6,890 nucleotides of DNA from Victivallales bacterium (GCA_018648945.1 JABGQJ010000414.1:1-6890), one strand, 5' to 3'; shown: positions 1 to 6,652, counted from the first letter of the stretch. A program made the numbers and translations. The notes: generated by a model not told the origin, from the letters alone.

Positions 1-200
1 CTACATATTTCAGCCAAAATTGCACGCAAGAAGCTGCGCCGCAAGAGCATGCTACGAAATCACCTCAGCAATGTCCGCGTAGACGCTAGCGCCGACGGGC
101 CACACGACCCCTTCTCGCTACGGCGCCCGCACAACCTGCGGGCGCCGTTCTGCGTTCCGCGGTCCGCAGTATTCACGGCACGGAGCATGCCCCACCACTC
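1..200. other. Left-edge region without a convincing gene
   Basis: No frame on either strand reads like a protein here. Two plus frames stop at 80-82 and 87-89. The third stays open from the edge to 203 but runs straight through the hairpin at 120-148 and has no family resemblance. The minus strand offers only short frames of about 16 and 41 codons without ribosome binding sites. The region may hold the 3' end of a gene entering from the left, but I cannot identify one. The only clear structure is the hairpin described separately. Confidence 0.5.
120..148. terminator. GC-rich hairpin, probable terminator
   Basis: A perfect inverted repeat pairs 120-130 with 138-148 (11 bp, nearly all G/C) around a 7-base loop (ACAACCT). 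It lies about 53 nt beyond the stop codon of the last minus-strand gene, where a terminator of that operon would be expected. On the plus side it is followed by a weakly T-rich stretch (TTCTGCGTT counted from 148), and on the minus side there is no T run. It could therefore stop transcription arriving from the left edge, or act on both strands, or be a factor-dependent or processing hairpin. The stem is seen directly; the terminator role is inferred. Confidence 0.55.
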
Positions 201-398
201 CTAGAAAAACTCTCGCCAGAGACCCCAGACGCAGAGGAGCGACAGCAGAACGGCGAGCACAAACATCCGGGTACGCCAGTGGGCCTGGCCGACGGTGATC
301 TTGCCCTTCCGGCGGAAGCGATGGGCCGTGCCAGCTCCGAGATACGCCGCAAGTTTGCGCCGATCCCGTTTCTTCGCCGTTGTCCGCCCAAGCGCCAT
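201..398 (-). CDS. Small basic protein with C-terminal membrane segment
   Basis: A 65-residue protein of unknown function. The first ~46 residues are strongly basic (many Arg and Lys, for example AKKRDRRK near residues 8-15). Residues about 46-62 form one hydrophobic segment (MFVLAVLLSLLCVWGLW) followed by REFF at the end, so it looks like a tail-anchored inner-membrane protein with a cytoplasmic positively charged domain. I chose the ATG at 398 because an AGAGGA sequence sits 9 nt upstream. An in-frame GTG at 404 would leave only 3 nt of spacing. It starts 13 nt after the stop of the 174-residue gene and is probably the last gene of the operon, followed by the hairpin at 120-148. I recognise no family. 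Its place in the operon and its membrane segment are the main support that it is real. Confidence 0.6.
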   Translation of the reverse strand: MALGRTTAKKRDRRKLAAYLGAGTAHRFRRKGKITVGQAHWRTRMFVLAVLLSLLCVWGLWREFF

Positions 399-411
399 CC
401 GCACATGTCCT

Positions 412-936
412 CTATGGCATACCCAACGCGCGTTCGAGTCCCACCGCGACGATCCCCGCAGCCACCAGCAGGGCCACGATCAGCGGCAGGAAGAAAGCGA
501 AACCCAGCCGACACAACTCCCCGAACGAGAGCGATTGCCACGCCCTCTCCCGCTGCCTCCCCTGCCCCCGACGCCGTTCGAAGAGAGCCAACTGAATGCC
601 TGCCTCATGCAGTCGCTGCCGCAGATCGCGCACCGCAGCAGCATCCGGCACTGGGGTCGATTCGTCCTCGGGCACTCGCACCAGAGAGTCGCGCAACGCC
701 TGCACGCTCGCGGCCAGGCTCTTCTGTTCCCCCTCGCCTTCCGTCGCAGCCGTCTGCAGAGCCAGCCGCAGTTCGGCCCGACGCCGAATGAGTTCACGCC
801 AGTCTTCGGCCACGGCACCAAGGTGCAGGGCGTGGTTCTCAGCCCGCACGAACTGCTCCGGTGAGTCGGGGCGGATTCGCGGCCCCTGTTCATCGTCATC
901 CGTGGAGGGCACAGGCATTGTGGGTTCGTCGCTCAT
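412..936 (-). CDS. Coiled-coil protein with C-terminal membrane segment
   Basis: A 174-residue protein that I do not recognise. The N-terminus (residues 1-26) is acidic, Pro-rich and probably disordered. Residues about 27-65 and 100-135 are rich in Arg, Glu, Leu and Ala in a helical, coiled-coil-like pattern. Residues about 143-167 form one strongly hydrophobic segment (GFAFFLPLIVALLVAAGIVAVGL), and a short tail ends the protein. With no signal peptide it is likely anchored in the inner membrane by its C-terminus with the helical part in the cytoplasm. Its ATG overlaps the TGA of the lipoprotein gene as ATGA, which suggests translational coupling, and only a weak purine-rich ribosome binding site is visible. 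The competing plus-strand frames over this region are Pro/Arg/Ser-rich shadows. A role with the neighbouring LysM lipoprotein in the envelope is inference only. Confidence 0.8.
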   Translation of the reverse strand: MSDEPTMPVPSTDDDEQGPRIRPDSPEQFVRAENHALHLGAVAEDWRELIRRRAELRLALQTAATEGEGEQKSLAASVQALRDSLVRVPEDESTPVPDAAAVRDLRQRLHEAGIQLALFERRRGQGRQRERAWQSLSFGELCRLGFAFFLPLIVALLVAAGIVAVGLERALGMP

Positions 937-1784
937 TTCTTCGGTTCCCCGGCGCGCGGCACAAGTGGCTTCGTCAGTTCCGTCAGTGGTGGTATACGGA
1001 TGGTCTTCCCAATGACCAGGACTGTCCCCCCCCGCAGGAGGTCACGGTTGTAGGCTTGCAGCTTCGGCCAGTGGCGAATGGAACCGTAGTACTGCCGGGA
1101 GATCGCCGCGAGCGTGTCGCCGTTCACGATGGTGTGGGTCGGAACCGGTCTAACGGGGCGCTTGGCTTCGACCGGAGCTCGGGGAGGCGTCTTGGGGCCG
1201 CCCCCAACCACCTCGTCGGGCACGGCCGTGGTGTCATCGTTAAACCGTTCCCGGAGGGCGGCCACACGCTTCCTCTCCGCCTCAGCCAGGCGACTCGTCA
1301 GCGCGTCCCGCTCGTCGCGTAGCGTCGCATACAGAACTGCCGCGCGCCGCAATCTGAGCAACAAGTCGTCCCGCTCCGCACAAAGCTTGGGCACGTCCGC
1401 ATCGACGACCGTGCCCGGATAGCGTTCGGCCAGGTCCACCAACAGTCGCTCCTCGGCGCGAGCCAGCCAGCGCTTCACAGTCGGTCGGTCGGCGTGCTCG
1501 GGAGATAGCCGGACGAACTCCCGGTAGTGCCGCGCGGCAGCCCAGGGATCTTGGAACGGCTCTTCGCTGAGCATGCCCAATTCCAGATGCGCCTGGGCAT
1601 AGTCGGGCTGTCGCCGCAAGCATTCCTCGAACGCGGCGCGGGCACCCTCGTAGTCCTTCTTCATGACAAGTTTCTTCCCCCGCCGGAAGAAGAGAACGCC
1701 CTTCCCCCGGTCCCGACTGCCGCCACAGCCAGCGGCCAGGAAAGCAAGGAGTACGGGCAGGAGGTACCAGCGCCACCGCATCAT
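933..1784 (-). CDS. TPR and LysM domain lipoprotein
   Basis: A 283-residue predicted lipoprotein. The start at 1784 gives a proper signal: two Arg near the N-terminus, a hydrophobic core (YLLPVLLAFL) and a lipobox ending AAGC with the lipidated Cys at residue 20. Gly at position 21 fits outer-membrane sorting. The longer frame from 1856 would bury this signal and overlap the upstream gene by 76 nt, so it was rejected. Residues about 29-95 resemble two TPR-type helical repeats (DYEGARAAFEECLRRQPDYAQAHLELG, then WAAARHYREFVRLSP). Residues about 133-180 are charged and coiled-coil-like, 196-215 are a Pro-rich linker, and 216-265 form a LysM domain (HTIVNGDTLAAISRQYYG ... TVLVIGKTIRIP). LysM domains bind N-acetylglucosamine polymers such as peptidoglycan, so the protein probably tethers a lipid anchor to the wall. 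It has ATGA overlaps with both neighbours. A G-rich sequence 4-9 nt upstream acts as ribosome binding site. Confidence 0.9.
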   Translation of the reverse strand: MMRWRWYLLPVLLAFLAAGCGGSRDRGKGVLFFRRGKKLVMKKDYEGARAAFEECLRRQPDYAQAHLELGMLSEEPFQDPWAAARHYREFVRLSPEHADRPTVKRWLARAEERLLVDLAERYPGTVVDADVPKLCAERDDLLLRLRRAAVLYATLRDERDALTSRLAEAERKRVAALRERFNDDTTAVPDEVVGGGPKTPPRAPVEAKRPVRPVPTHTIVNGDTLAAISRQYYGSIRHWPKLQAYNRDLLRGGTVLVIGKTIRIPPLTELTKPLVPRAGEPKK

Positions 1785-2659
1785 CGTTCCCCCCGCAAGC
1801 GCGCGCACACGACCGGATAGAGACTCTGGAAGGCACTGGGTGGCCCAAATACACACTCGTCCTGCAAAGCCCAGCGGGTCGGGGAGCCAGCGACAAGATC
1901 AAAGACCTCCGAAACCACGCTTGCGGTCACCGGCGTGCCATCCACCAGCCGGACCTCCACACCGCAACGAAGAAGCATCGGCAACACGGCGGCCAGATCC
2001 CAGAGCTTCATGTACCCGACATAGGCGGACAACCGGCCGAGCATAAGATAGGCCAGCCCCTGGATCGCACACCCCGTGACCAGGGTCGGGTTCGGCCAGG
2101 GGAAGGGAGCGGTCCGCACAAAGCGTTGTCCCAGACCAACCATCCGCCCAGCCTCACAAGGTGTGAAACAAGGCTCCAGAACGCGCAGTTCCGCCGGTTC
2201 CCCAGATGCCAGATCCAGGCAGTCCGTCCACAGGACCCGGTCTCCGTCAGTCACGAAGAGCTCCTTCTGAGCAGGCAAGACGATGCCGCCGTGAGTCAGC
2301 CGTCCGCCCTCCATGAGCCCGATGGAGGTGCCCCAATAACCAATGCCATGGGCGAAGGGAGCCGTGCCGTCGATGGGGTCCACAACATAGGCCCTTCCTG
2401 CCATGGCCTGGCTGATGTACGCCTCGTCCTGGCAGGCCACGGTCTCCTCGCCGATCACATGGATCCCGTCCGCCACGCACTCCAGTTCAGCAGTCAGTTC
2501 CCGCTCCAACGCCTCGTCCACGTCCGTGACCAAGCTACCATCGCTCTTGAGCCGCCAGTCTTCCTCGCGCCAACGCTCCAGGGCATAGCGCCCACAACGC
2601 GCGAGCAAAGCGGTGATCCTCTCGGGATCCCAGATCCCATTGCTGCAGGACTGTGCCAT
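1781..2659 (-). CDS. Inositol-monophosphatase-family phosphatase
   Basis: A 292-residue member of the Mg-dependent, lithium-sensitive phosphatase superfamily (inositol monophosphatase, SuhB, CysQ, histidinol-phosphatase HisN type). The family hallmarks are present in order: K38 and VTDVDE (44-49), the metal-binding GEE (70-72), DPIDGT (94-99) with D94 and D97 as metal ligands, and WD (220-221) with D221 near the C-terminus. The spacing closely matches the usual 260-290-residue enzymes. Some motifs are off-consensus: DGTAPF in place of the usual DGTTNF-like run, and WDLAAVLPML in place of WDxAAG. The substrate could be inositol phosphate, a 3',5'-bisphosphonucleotide, a sugar phosphate or histidinol phosphate, and the sequence does not decide this. 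No signal peptide is seen, so it is cytoplasmic. Its ATG follows a perfect ribosome binding site that overlaps the stop of the SGNH hydrolase gene, and its TGA overlaps the start of the lipoprotein gene. Confidence 0.93.
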   Translation of the reverse strand: MAQSCSNGIWDPERITALLARCGRYALERWREEDWRLKSDGSLVTDVDEALERELTAELECVADGIHVIGEETVACQDEAYISQAMAGRAYVVDPIDGTAPFAHGIGYWGTSIGLMEGGRLTHGGIVLPAQKELFVTDGDRVLWTDCLDLASGEPAELRVLEPCFTPCEAGRMVGLGQRFVRTAPFPWPNPTLVTGCAIQGLAYLMLGRLSAYVGYMKLWDLAAVLPMLLRCGVEVRLVDGTPVTASVVSEVFDLVAGSPTRWALQDECVFGPPSAFQSLYPVVCARLRGER

Positions 2660-2664
2660 CCAGA

Positions 2665-2671
2665 CTCCTTA
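2665..2671 (-). promoter_or_regulatory. Ribosome binding site overlapping upstream stop codon
   Basis: On the minus strand TAAGGAG lies 5 nt before the ATG of the phosphatase gene. Its first three bases are the stop codon of the SGNH hydrolase gene. The terminating ribosome therefore covers the binding site, which suggests coupled translation of the two genes and fixes the phosphatase start at 2659. Confidence 0.8.
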
Positions 2672-3298
2672 CTGCATCGCACCCACGGCCTGGAGCCAGG
2701 TCCGCGCAATGAACGCGTGTCCGCACTGACTAGGGTGTACCCCGTCGGCAGCCCAGAAGGCCGACGGGGCCTCCACGCACGCTGCCGCCAGCAACCCATC
2801 CAGTGGGATATACACCGCGCCAAACTCCCGCGCCAGTTCCCGGGCCACCTGAATCTTCGGGTCCAGGTCCACTCGCCATTGCTTGCGATCCTCGGGATGC
2901 GGTAGCACGAAGGGCTCGATGACCACGATTTGCGCTCCCAGTTCATCCCGCGTCCGCGCCAAAATATGCCGGTAGTCCTCGGCATACGCAGCGGCGCTCG
3001 TGGGATCGTTCCGGTCAAAGGCACGCCAGGTATCGTTGATCCCGATCATGATGGAGACCACATCGGGCTTCAGATCAATGCAATCCGCATCCCAACGGGC
3101 GCGCATGTCCGCCGCCCGATTGCCGCCAATCCCGCGATTGAGGAAGAGCACGCGCCTGCCAGGATGCATGGCCCCGAACCATGCTGCGACCACATTGGCG
3201 TAGCCGCTGCCAAGAGCAGCGTCATTGTCTCGGGAACGCCCTGCATCGGTAATGCTGTCACCTTGGAAGAGCACCGTGGCCTGATCTGCGATCATCAT
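2669..3298 (-). CDS. SGNH/GDSL-family hydrolase
   Basis: A 209-residue protein covering a complete SGNH hydrolase fold (esterase, lipase, acetylxylan esterase or lysophospholipase type). All four diagnostic blocks are visible: block I FQGDSITDAG (residues 11-20) with nucleophile S15, block II with oxyanion Gly in NRGIGGNR (54-61), block III GIND (86-89) with N88, and block V DGVHPS (185-190) with D185 and H188. FLNRGIGGN and the wide GxND region fit the carbohydrate-esterase-like branch, but the substrate is not determined. No signal peptide is present, so it should be cytoplasmic. The start at 3298 has a GAGGA sequence 9 nt upstream; the adjacent ATG at 3295 would lie 12 nt away. It is the first gene of the minus-strand operon and ends 9 nt before the phosphatase gene. 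Confidence 0.93.
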   Translation of the reverse strand: MMIADQATVLFQGDSITDAGRSRDNDAALGSGYANVVAAWFGAMHPGRRVLFLNRGIGGNRAADMRARWDADCIDLKPDVVSIMIGINDTWRAFDRNDPTSAAAYAEDYRHILARTRDELGAQIVVIEPFVLPHPEDRKQWRVDLDPKIQVARELAREFGAVYIPLDGLLAAACVEAPSAFWAADGVHPSQCGHAFIARTWLQAVGAMQ

Positions 3299-3334
3299 GT
3301 CTCTGTGTCCTCGTCATAGCCTGCATTCGGGTCA

Positions 3335-3356
3335 CACGGCACATTACCACGCCGTG
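3335..3356 (-). repeat. Inverted repeat in leader of minus operon
   Basis: CACGGC (3335-3340) pairs with GCCGTG (3351-3356) around a 10-base loop. It would lie in the untranslated leader of the minus-strand operon, between the candidate promoter and the first start codon. The function is unknown and the short stem could arise by chance in GC-rich DNA. Confidence 0.3.
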
Positions 3357-3368
3357 GGTCAGGACCAT

Positions 3369-3374
3369 ACTATA
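3369..3374 (-). promoter_or_regulatory. Candidate -10 element of the minus operon
   Basis: TATAGT on the minus strand matches the sigma-70 -10 consensus in five of six bases and stands out in otherwise GC-rich DNA. It would place the transcription start about 65 nt before the SGNH hydrolase start codon. No good -35 hexamer sits at the usual spacing; TTGCCG occurs but only 9 nt upstream. The call rests on the -10 alone. Confidence 0.3.
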
Positions 3375-3381
3375 CGGGACA

Positions 3382-3410
3382 CCCGGCAAGCGAACATGCC
3401 TGCCCGGCAA
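3382..3410. repeat. Direct repeat CCCGGCAA, possible operator
   Basis: CCCGGCAA occurs at 3382-3389 and again at 3403-3410, exactly 21 bp apart, about two turns of the helix. The second copy is part of a palindrome, TGCCCGGCA (3401-3409). The pair lies just upstream of the candidate -10 of the minus operon, where an activator or repressor could bind. The repeat is seen; the regulatory role is inferred. Confidence 0.3.
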
Positions 3411-3438
3411 CTTTTGTCCGAGTGTCTGCCGAGAGAGC

Positions 3439-3487
3439 CACCGAACTGCCAATGCGCAACGCTGCTTGGCAGCACACGCATTCGGTG
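3439..3487. repeat. Two-part nested inverted repeat
   Basis: CACCGAA (3439-3445) pairs with TTCGGTG (3481-3487), and immediately inside it CTGCCAA (3446-3452) pairs with TTGGCAG (3466-3472). Together they give 14 perfect base pairs interrupted only by an 8-base bulge on the right side, around a 13-base loop. The inner right arm contains the candidate -35 of the kinase promoter. An alternative pairing, AATGCG (3451-3456) with CGCATT (3477-3482), is exclusive with it. The element could be a repressor site or a cruciform-forming element. Confidence 0.45.
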
Positions 3488-3494
3488 ATAGCGT
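3466..3494 (+). promoter_or_regulatory. Candidate sigma-70 promoter of the kinase gene
   Basis: TTGGCA (3466-3471) matches the -35 consensus in five of six positions. After a 17-base spacer comes TAGCGT (3489-3494), a poor -10 (three of six) but preceded by TGA, an extended -10 motif. Transcription would begin near 3501, giving a leader of about 100 nt before the kinase ATG. The -35 lies inside the nested inverted repeat, so a protein bound there would compete with RNA polymerase. Confidence 0.35.
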
Positions 3495-3495
3495 A

Positions 3496-3507
3496 ACGGT
3501 CCACCGT
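3496..3507. repeat. Short palindrome at predicted transcription start
   Basis: ACGGT (3496-3500) and ACCGT (3503-3507) form an inverted repeat with a 2-base centre, located at the transcription start predicted for the kinase gene. It is too tight for a stable RNA hairpin unless the outer four pairs close a four-base loop, so a DNA-binding site is more likely than an RNA element. Chance occurrence is possible. Confidence 0.25.
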
Positions 3508-3554
3508 GCCTCTCCCCCCCTGTCTCATCCCTGGGACATTCCTCACAGACTCCA

Positions 3555-3571
3555 TGCCACTTTGGGTGGCA
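3555..3571 (+). repeat. Leader hairpin before kinase ribosome binding site
   Basis: TGCCAC (3555-3560) pairs with GTGGCA (3566-3571) around the 5-base loop TTTGG. It ends 19 nt before the kinase ribosome binding site. There is no T run after it, so it is not a terminator. It could affect translation or stability of the kinase message, and its core TGCCA resembles the arms of the repeat at 3446-3472. Confidence 0.3.
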
Positions 3572-3590
3572 AACTCGTGTCTGGTGCCTT

Positions 3591-3595
3591 GGAGG
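3591..3595 (+). promoter_or_regulatory. Ribosome binding site of the kinase gene
   Basis: GGAGG lies 6 nt before the ATG at 3602, an ideal spacing. It decides the start of the kinase, whose next residues form the first membrane segment. Confidence 0.85.
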
Positions 3596-3601
3596 TACCC
3601 G

Positions 3602-6600
3602 ATGAACCTCGGGCAGAAACTCATCCTGGCGTTCGCTGTGTTGGCGGGCCTGGTTGTCATGTCGGGCTACCTGGCCGTGAACGCGAGCCGGAAGGCCCTG
3701 GAGCAACGCATCGGCGCCGCTGCTGCCACCATTGCGGAAGCGATGGTTGACGAGATGGACAGGGATCTGCATGGCCGGCTTGAGGCCTTCCACGCCTACG
3801 CCCAAACAGCCAGCTTACAGGACGCGCTCACCCGCTCCAACGATGCGTTCGAAGCGATGCCGGATGTCCAGCGGCACATTGACAAGGCCGATGCCGAGTG
3901 GATCGCCACGGCGGCCGACCGCACGTCCCCACTGATGGACTCGCTCCTCGCCAACGACCTGTCGAAGGAGTTCAGGAAGATCCTCAGTTTCTACAATGAC
4001 CGCCATGGCTTCCGCATGGTCGGGGAGATCTTCGTTGCCAATCGTTACGGGGCCAACGTGGCGCAATCGGGGCGCACGAGCGACTACCGACAAGACGACG
4101 AGGCGTGGTGGCGACGCTGTTGCGACGCGGGCACCGCCGTAACCGATGCGGCATACGACGAAAGTGCCAAGCTGTATTCCACAGACCTCGCGATCCGCGT
4201 GGATGGCCCCAAGGGGGAGTTCCTCGGGGTGATGAAGGTCGTCATCAGCCTCGACGAGATCATCAGCGTACTGAAGGAGTCACAGAACGCTGGGCGCTTT
4301 GCGGAGTACCGGACCAACGCACTCTACCTGCTCAATGCCCAAGGCCAGACGATCTACTCCTCCCAGGGGGGCAGTAGCTTCCAGGACATGAGTCACCTTC
4401 TCCCAGCGGGGGACCAGATCAGTGATGCGTACCTGCGGGAGGATGGCAACGGGCCGGGGTACCTCAGCGCCTACGCCCGCTCCACCGGTTACCGGGACTT
4501 CCCCGGGCTGGGCTGGGTGCTGATCCTGGAACACGATGCCAGGAGTGTCTTTGCCCCAGTAACTGCCCTCAGCCAGCGCATCCTGTGGTCGGCGGCGGGC
4601 GTGGCGGCCCTTGGGCTCATCATTGGTGGGTTGACGGCGCGCTCGATAAGTACGCGCCTCGGCGACCTCGAGCAGGGGACCGAGCAGATCGGCCAGGGAG
4701 ACTTCGAGCACCGAGTCGGCACCGATGCCAAGGATGAGATTGGTGCCCTGTCCAGGGCCTTCGATGCCATGGTCGGCAATCTCAGGAGAATCACGGCGTC
4801 GCGAGACGAACTCGACCGCGAAGTCGCCGAACGCCGCCAGGCGGAGGAGAGACTGCAGAAGAAGGCAGAAGCCCTCCGGGTCATCAATGCGGAGCTGTCC
4901 GAGTCGCAGCGCCAGCTGCGAGTCGCCAAGGAGGCCGCCGAGGCTGCCAACCTCGCCAAGAGCGAGTTCCTCGCCAACATGAGCCATGAGATCCGGACCC
5001 CGATGAATGCCATCATGGGAATGACCGAACTGGCCCTCAGCACCGATCTCACGAGCGAGCAACGCGGGTTCCTGCAGACCGTCGATCTGTCTGCCAACTC
5101 CCTGCTGCAGATCCTCAATGACGTCCTCGATTTCTCCAAGATCGAGGCCGGGCGGCTGGAACTGGAGGAGGTCCCCATCCAGTTGCGCGACTGCGTAGGT
5201 GACACCATGCATGCACTCAGTCTCCGCGCCGCCCAGAAGGGGCTGGAACTGGCCTGTCACGTACACCCCGATGTGCCTGAGTCCCTCTCGGGGGACCCGG
5301 GACGCCTGCGGCAGGTGCTGGTCAATCTCATCGGCAACTCCCTCAAGTTCACGGAGGCCGGGGAAGTGCTCCTGGGAATCGAGGCTCTGCGGGTGAGTGA
5401 CGACGAATGCGAACTCCAATTCATGGTTCGCGACACCGGCATCGGCATCCCCGCCGAGAAGCAGAAGCATATCTTCGAGTCCTTCTCACAAGCGGACAAT
5501 TCCATGACCCGACGCTATGGCGGCACCGGCCTGGGACTGAGTATTTCGGTGAAGCTTGTCCTCCTCATGGGTGGACACATGTGGGTCGAGAGCGAGGAGG
5601 GCAAGGGCAGCCGCTTCTACTTCACCGCCCGCTTCGGCCGCCGGGAAGCGCCGACGCCGCCCAGGATCGAGGACGTGTCTGGCCTACGAGTCCTGGTAGT
5701 GGACGACAACGAAACAAACCGCCGCATCCTTGAAGAGATGCTCACCAACTGGCGCATGCGACCGGCCCTCGTGCCGAGCGCGGCCGCCGCCCTGGAAGAA
5801 CTCGAACGCCGACACGCAATCGGCGAGGACTTCGCGCTGCTTCTGCTGGACGCGATCATGCCGGGAATGAACGGCGTCGAGCTCGTGGAGAAACTCAGAA
5901 CGATGCCCGAATTCGCGGATCAGCGAATACTCATCCTATCCTCCGCGAACGATGCCCTGCCACGGGTGGATCAGCATCGGCTGAAGGTGTCCCGCTGTTT
6001 GGTCAAGCCCGCCAAGCAATCCGAGTTGCTTGACGCCATACACGACGCGATGGGGGAGAAGAAGATGCATCGCGTCGCCCAGGCTCCCTCACTCGCGGGA
6101 TTGCCGCCGCGGCCCCCTCGCCCCCTCCGCATTCTGGTGGCCGAGGACCGCCCTGCAAACCGGCGTCTGGTGCAGGCAATCCTCACCAGGCGCGGGCACG
6201 AACCCGTGCTCGTCGAAGACGGGCGCGAGGCTTTTGAACAGGCCACCACAAGCACGTTCGACGCGGTGCTCATGGACATGCAGATGCCGCAGATGAACGG
6301 ACTGGAGGCAACCGCCGCCATCCGCGAGCACGAGACCCATTCCGACCAGCATGTCCGGATCGTCGCCATGACTGCACACGCCATGCAGGGGGACCGCGAG
6401 CGCTGTCTGGAGGCAGGCATGGATGGGTACGTGTCGAAGCCCATCCGCCAAGCCGAACTCCTGGCCATCCTCGAGGAAGGCGACAACACGGAACCCGCGT
6501 CGCCAGACCCGCCACCGGCCTCGCAGGAGCTCTTCGACGCTGCCACGTTCGCCAGAAATGTGGACCATGACCCGGCCCTGGGCAGAGAGCTGCTCGATTG

Positions 6601-6652
6601 CCTCCGCAGTGAGGGGCCGGAGCTCATGCAGCGGATACGCCAGGCACTGGCG
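3602..6652 (+). CDS. Hybrid sensor histidine kinase, broken within Hpt domain
   Basis: About 1,017 residues of a membrane-bound hybrid kinase. In order: membrane segment (about 7-26), periplasmic sensor of ~300 residues with Cache-like features ([13 protein letters not shown] ... YSTDLAIRV ... [16 protein letters not shown]), membrane segment (about 327-344), HAMP (345-400), coiled coil (400-450), HisKA with phosphorylated H462 in [10 protein letters not shown], HATPase with NLIGN (575-579), DTGIGI (611-616) and GGTGLGL (640-646), receiver 1 (D701, D702, phospho-acceptor D750, K802), receiver 2 (E848, D849, phospho-acceptor D892, T in MTAH, K946) and the start of an Hpt domain (about 977-1017). 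Known members autophosphorylate and relay phosphate His-Asp-His-Asp to a response regulator. The Hpt histidine motif (HxxKG) is missing, because near 6638-6655 the sequence switches to an unrelated minus-strand gene. The plus frame remains open to the window edge, but that tail (from about residue 1018) is an antisense shadow. The stimulus is unknown. Confidence 0.93.
6638..6652. repeat. Inverted repeat at the gene-fusion junction
   Basis: CGCCAG (6638-6643) and CTGGCG (6647-6652) are perfect inverted copies with a 3-base spacer (GCA). They lie exactly where the plus-strand kinase and the minus-strand gene from the right meet. Short inverted repeats of this kind are typical of fold-back or template-switch joins, but a 6-bp arm can also occur by chance in GC-rich DNA. 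Confidence 0.5.

Larger units (their letters stand above)
3299..3601. other. Divergent intergenic region
   Basis: A 303-base non-coding stretch separates the minus-strand operon from the plus-strand kinase. The frames across it have no family resemblance and disagree with each other. It contains a candidate promoter for each direction, a directly repeated CCCGGCAA, a two-part inverted repeat (3439-3487), a small palindrome near the predicted kinase transcription start and a short hairpin just before the kinase ribosome binding site. A seven-C run occurs at 3514-3520. These elements are described separately. Confidence 0.7.

Noticed and set aside
1..203. Open plus frame from the left edge
   Set aside because: It passes through the strong hairpin at 120-148 and its translation is Arg- and His-rich with no family likeness. 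A faint resemblance to a sigma-factor helix (ISAKIARKKLRR) is too short to trust.
279..864. Two long plus-strand frames opposite the 174-residue gene
   Set aside because: They are Pro-, Arg- and Ser-rich without domains or ribosome binding sites, and overlap a minus-strand gene that fits the operon with an ATGA junction and a membrane segment. They are antisense shadows of GC-rich coding DNA.
1785..1856. Upstream start for the LysM lipoprotein
   Set aside because: It would add 24 residues in front of a clear lipoprotein signal and overlap the phosphatase gene. The start at 1784 has a purine-rich binding site and an ATGA overlap.
3439..3510. A known riboswitch class, such as a cyclic-di-GMP type, in the kinase leader
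   Set aside because: Only paired arms are visible; none of the conserved core sequences of classes I know could be matched, and the repeat lies mostly upstream of the predicted transcription start.
3359..3805. Minus-strand frame across the intergenic region and kinase start
   Set aside because: It overlaps the well-supported kinase start and its translation is His- and Arg-rich without domains.
4280..5470. Long minus-strand frame of 396 codons opposite the kinase
   Set aside because: It lies exactly antisense to the HAMP, HisKA and HATPase motifs of the kinase and has no recognisable family features.
6089..6646. Continuation of the right-edge minus-strand gene under the kinase
   Set aside because: The frame stays open, but here the plus strand carries intact receiver 2 and Hpt motifs, so the minus reading is a shadow and not part of the right-edge gene.
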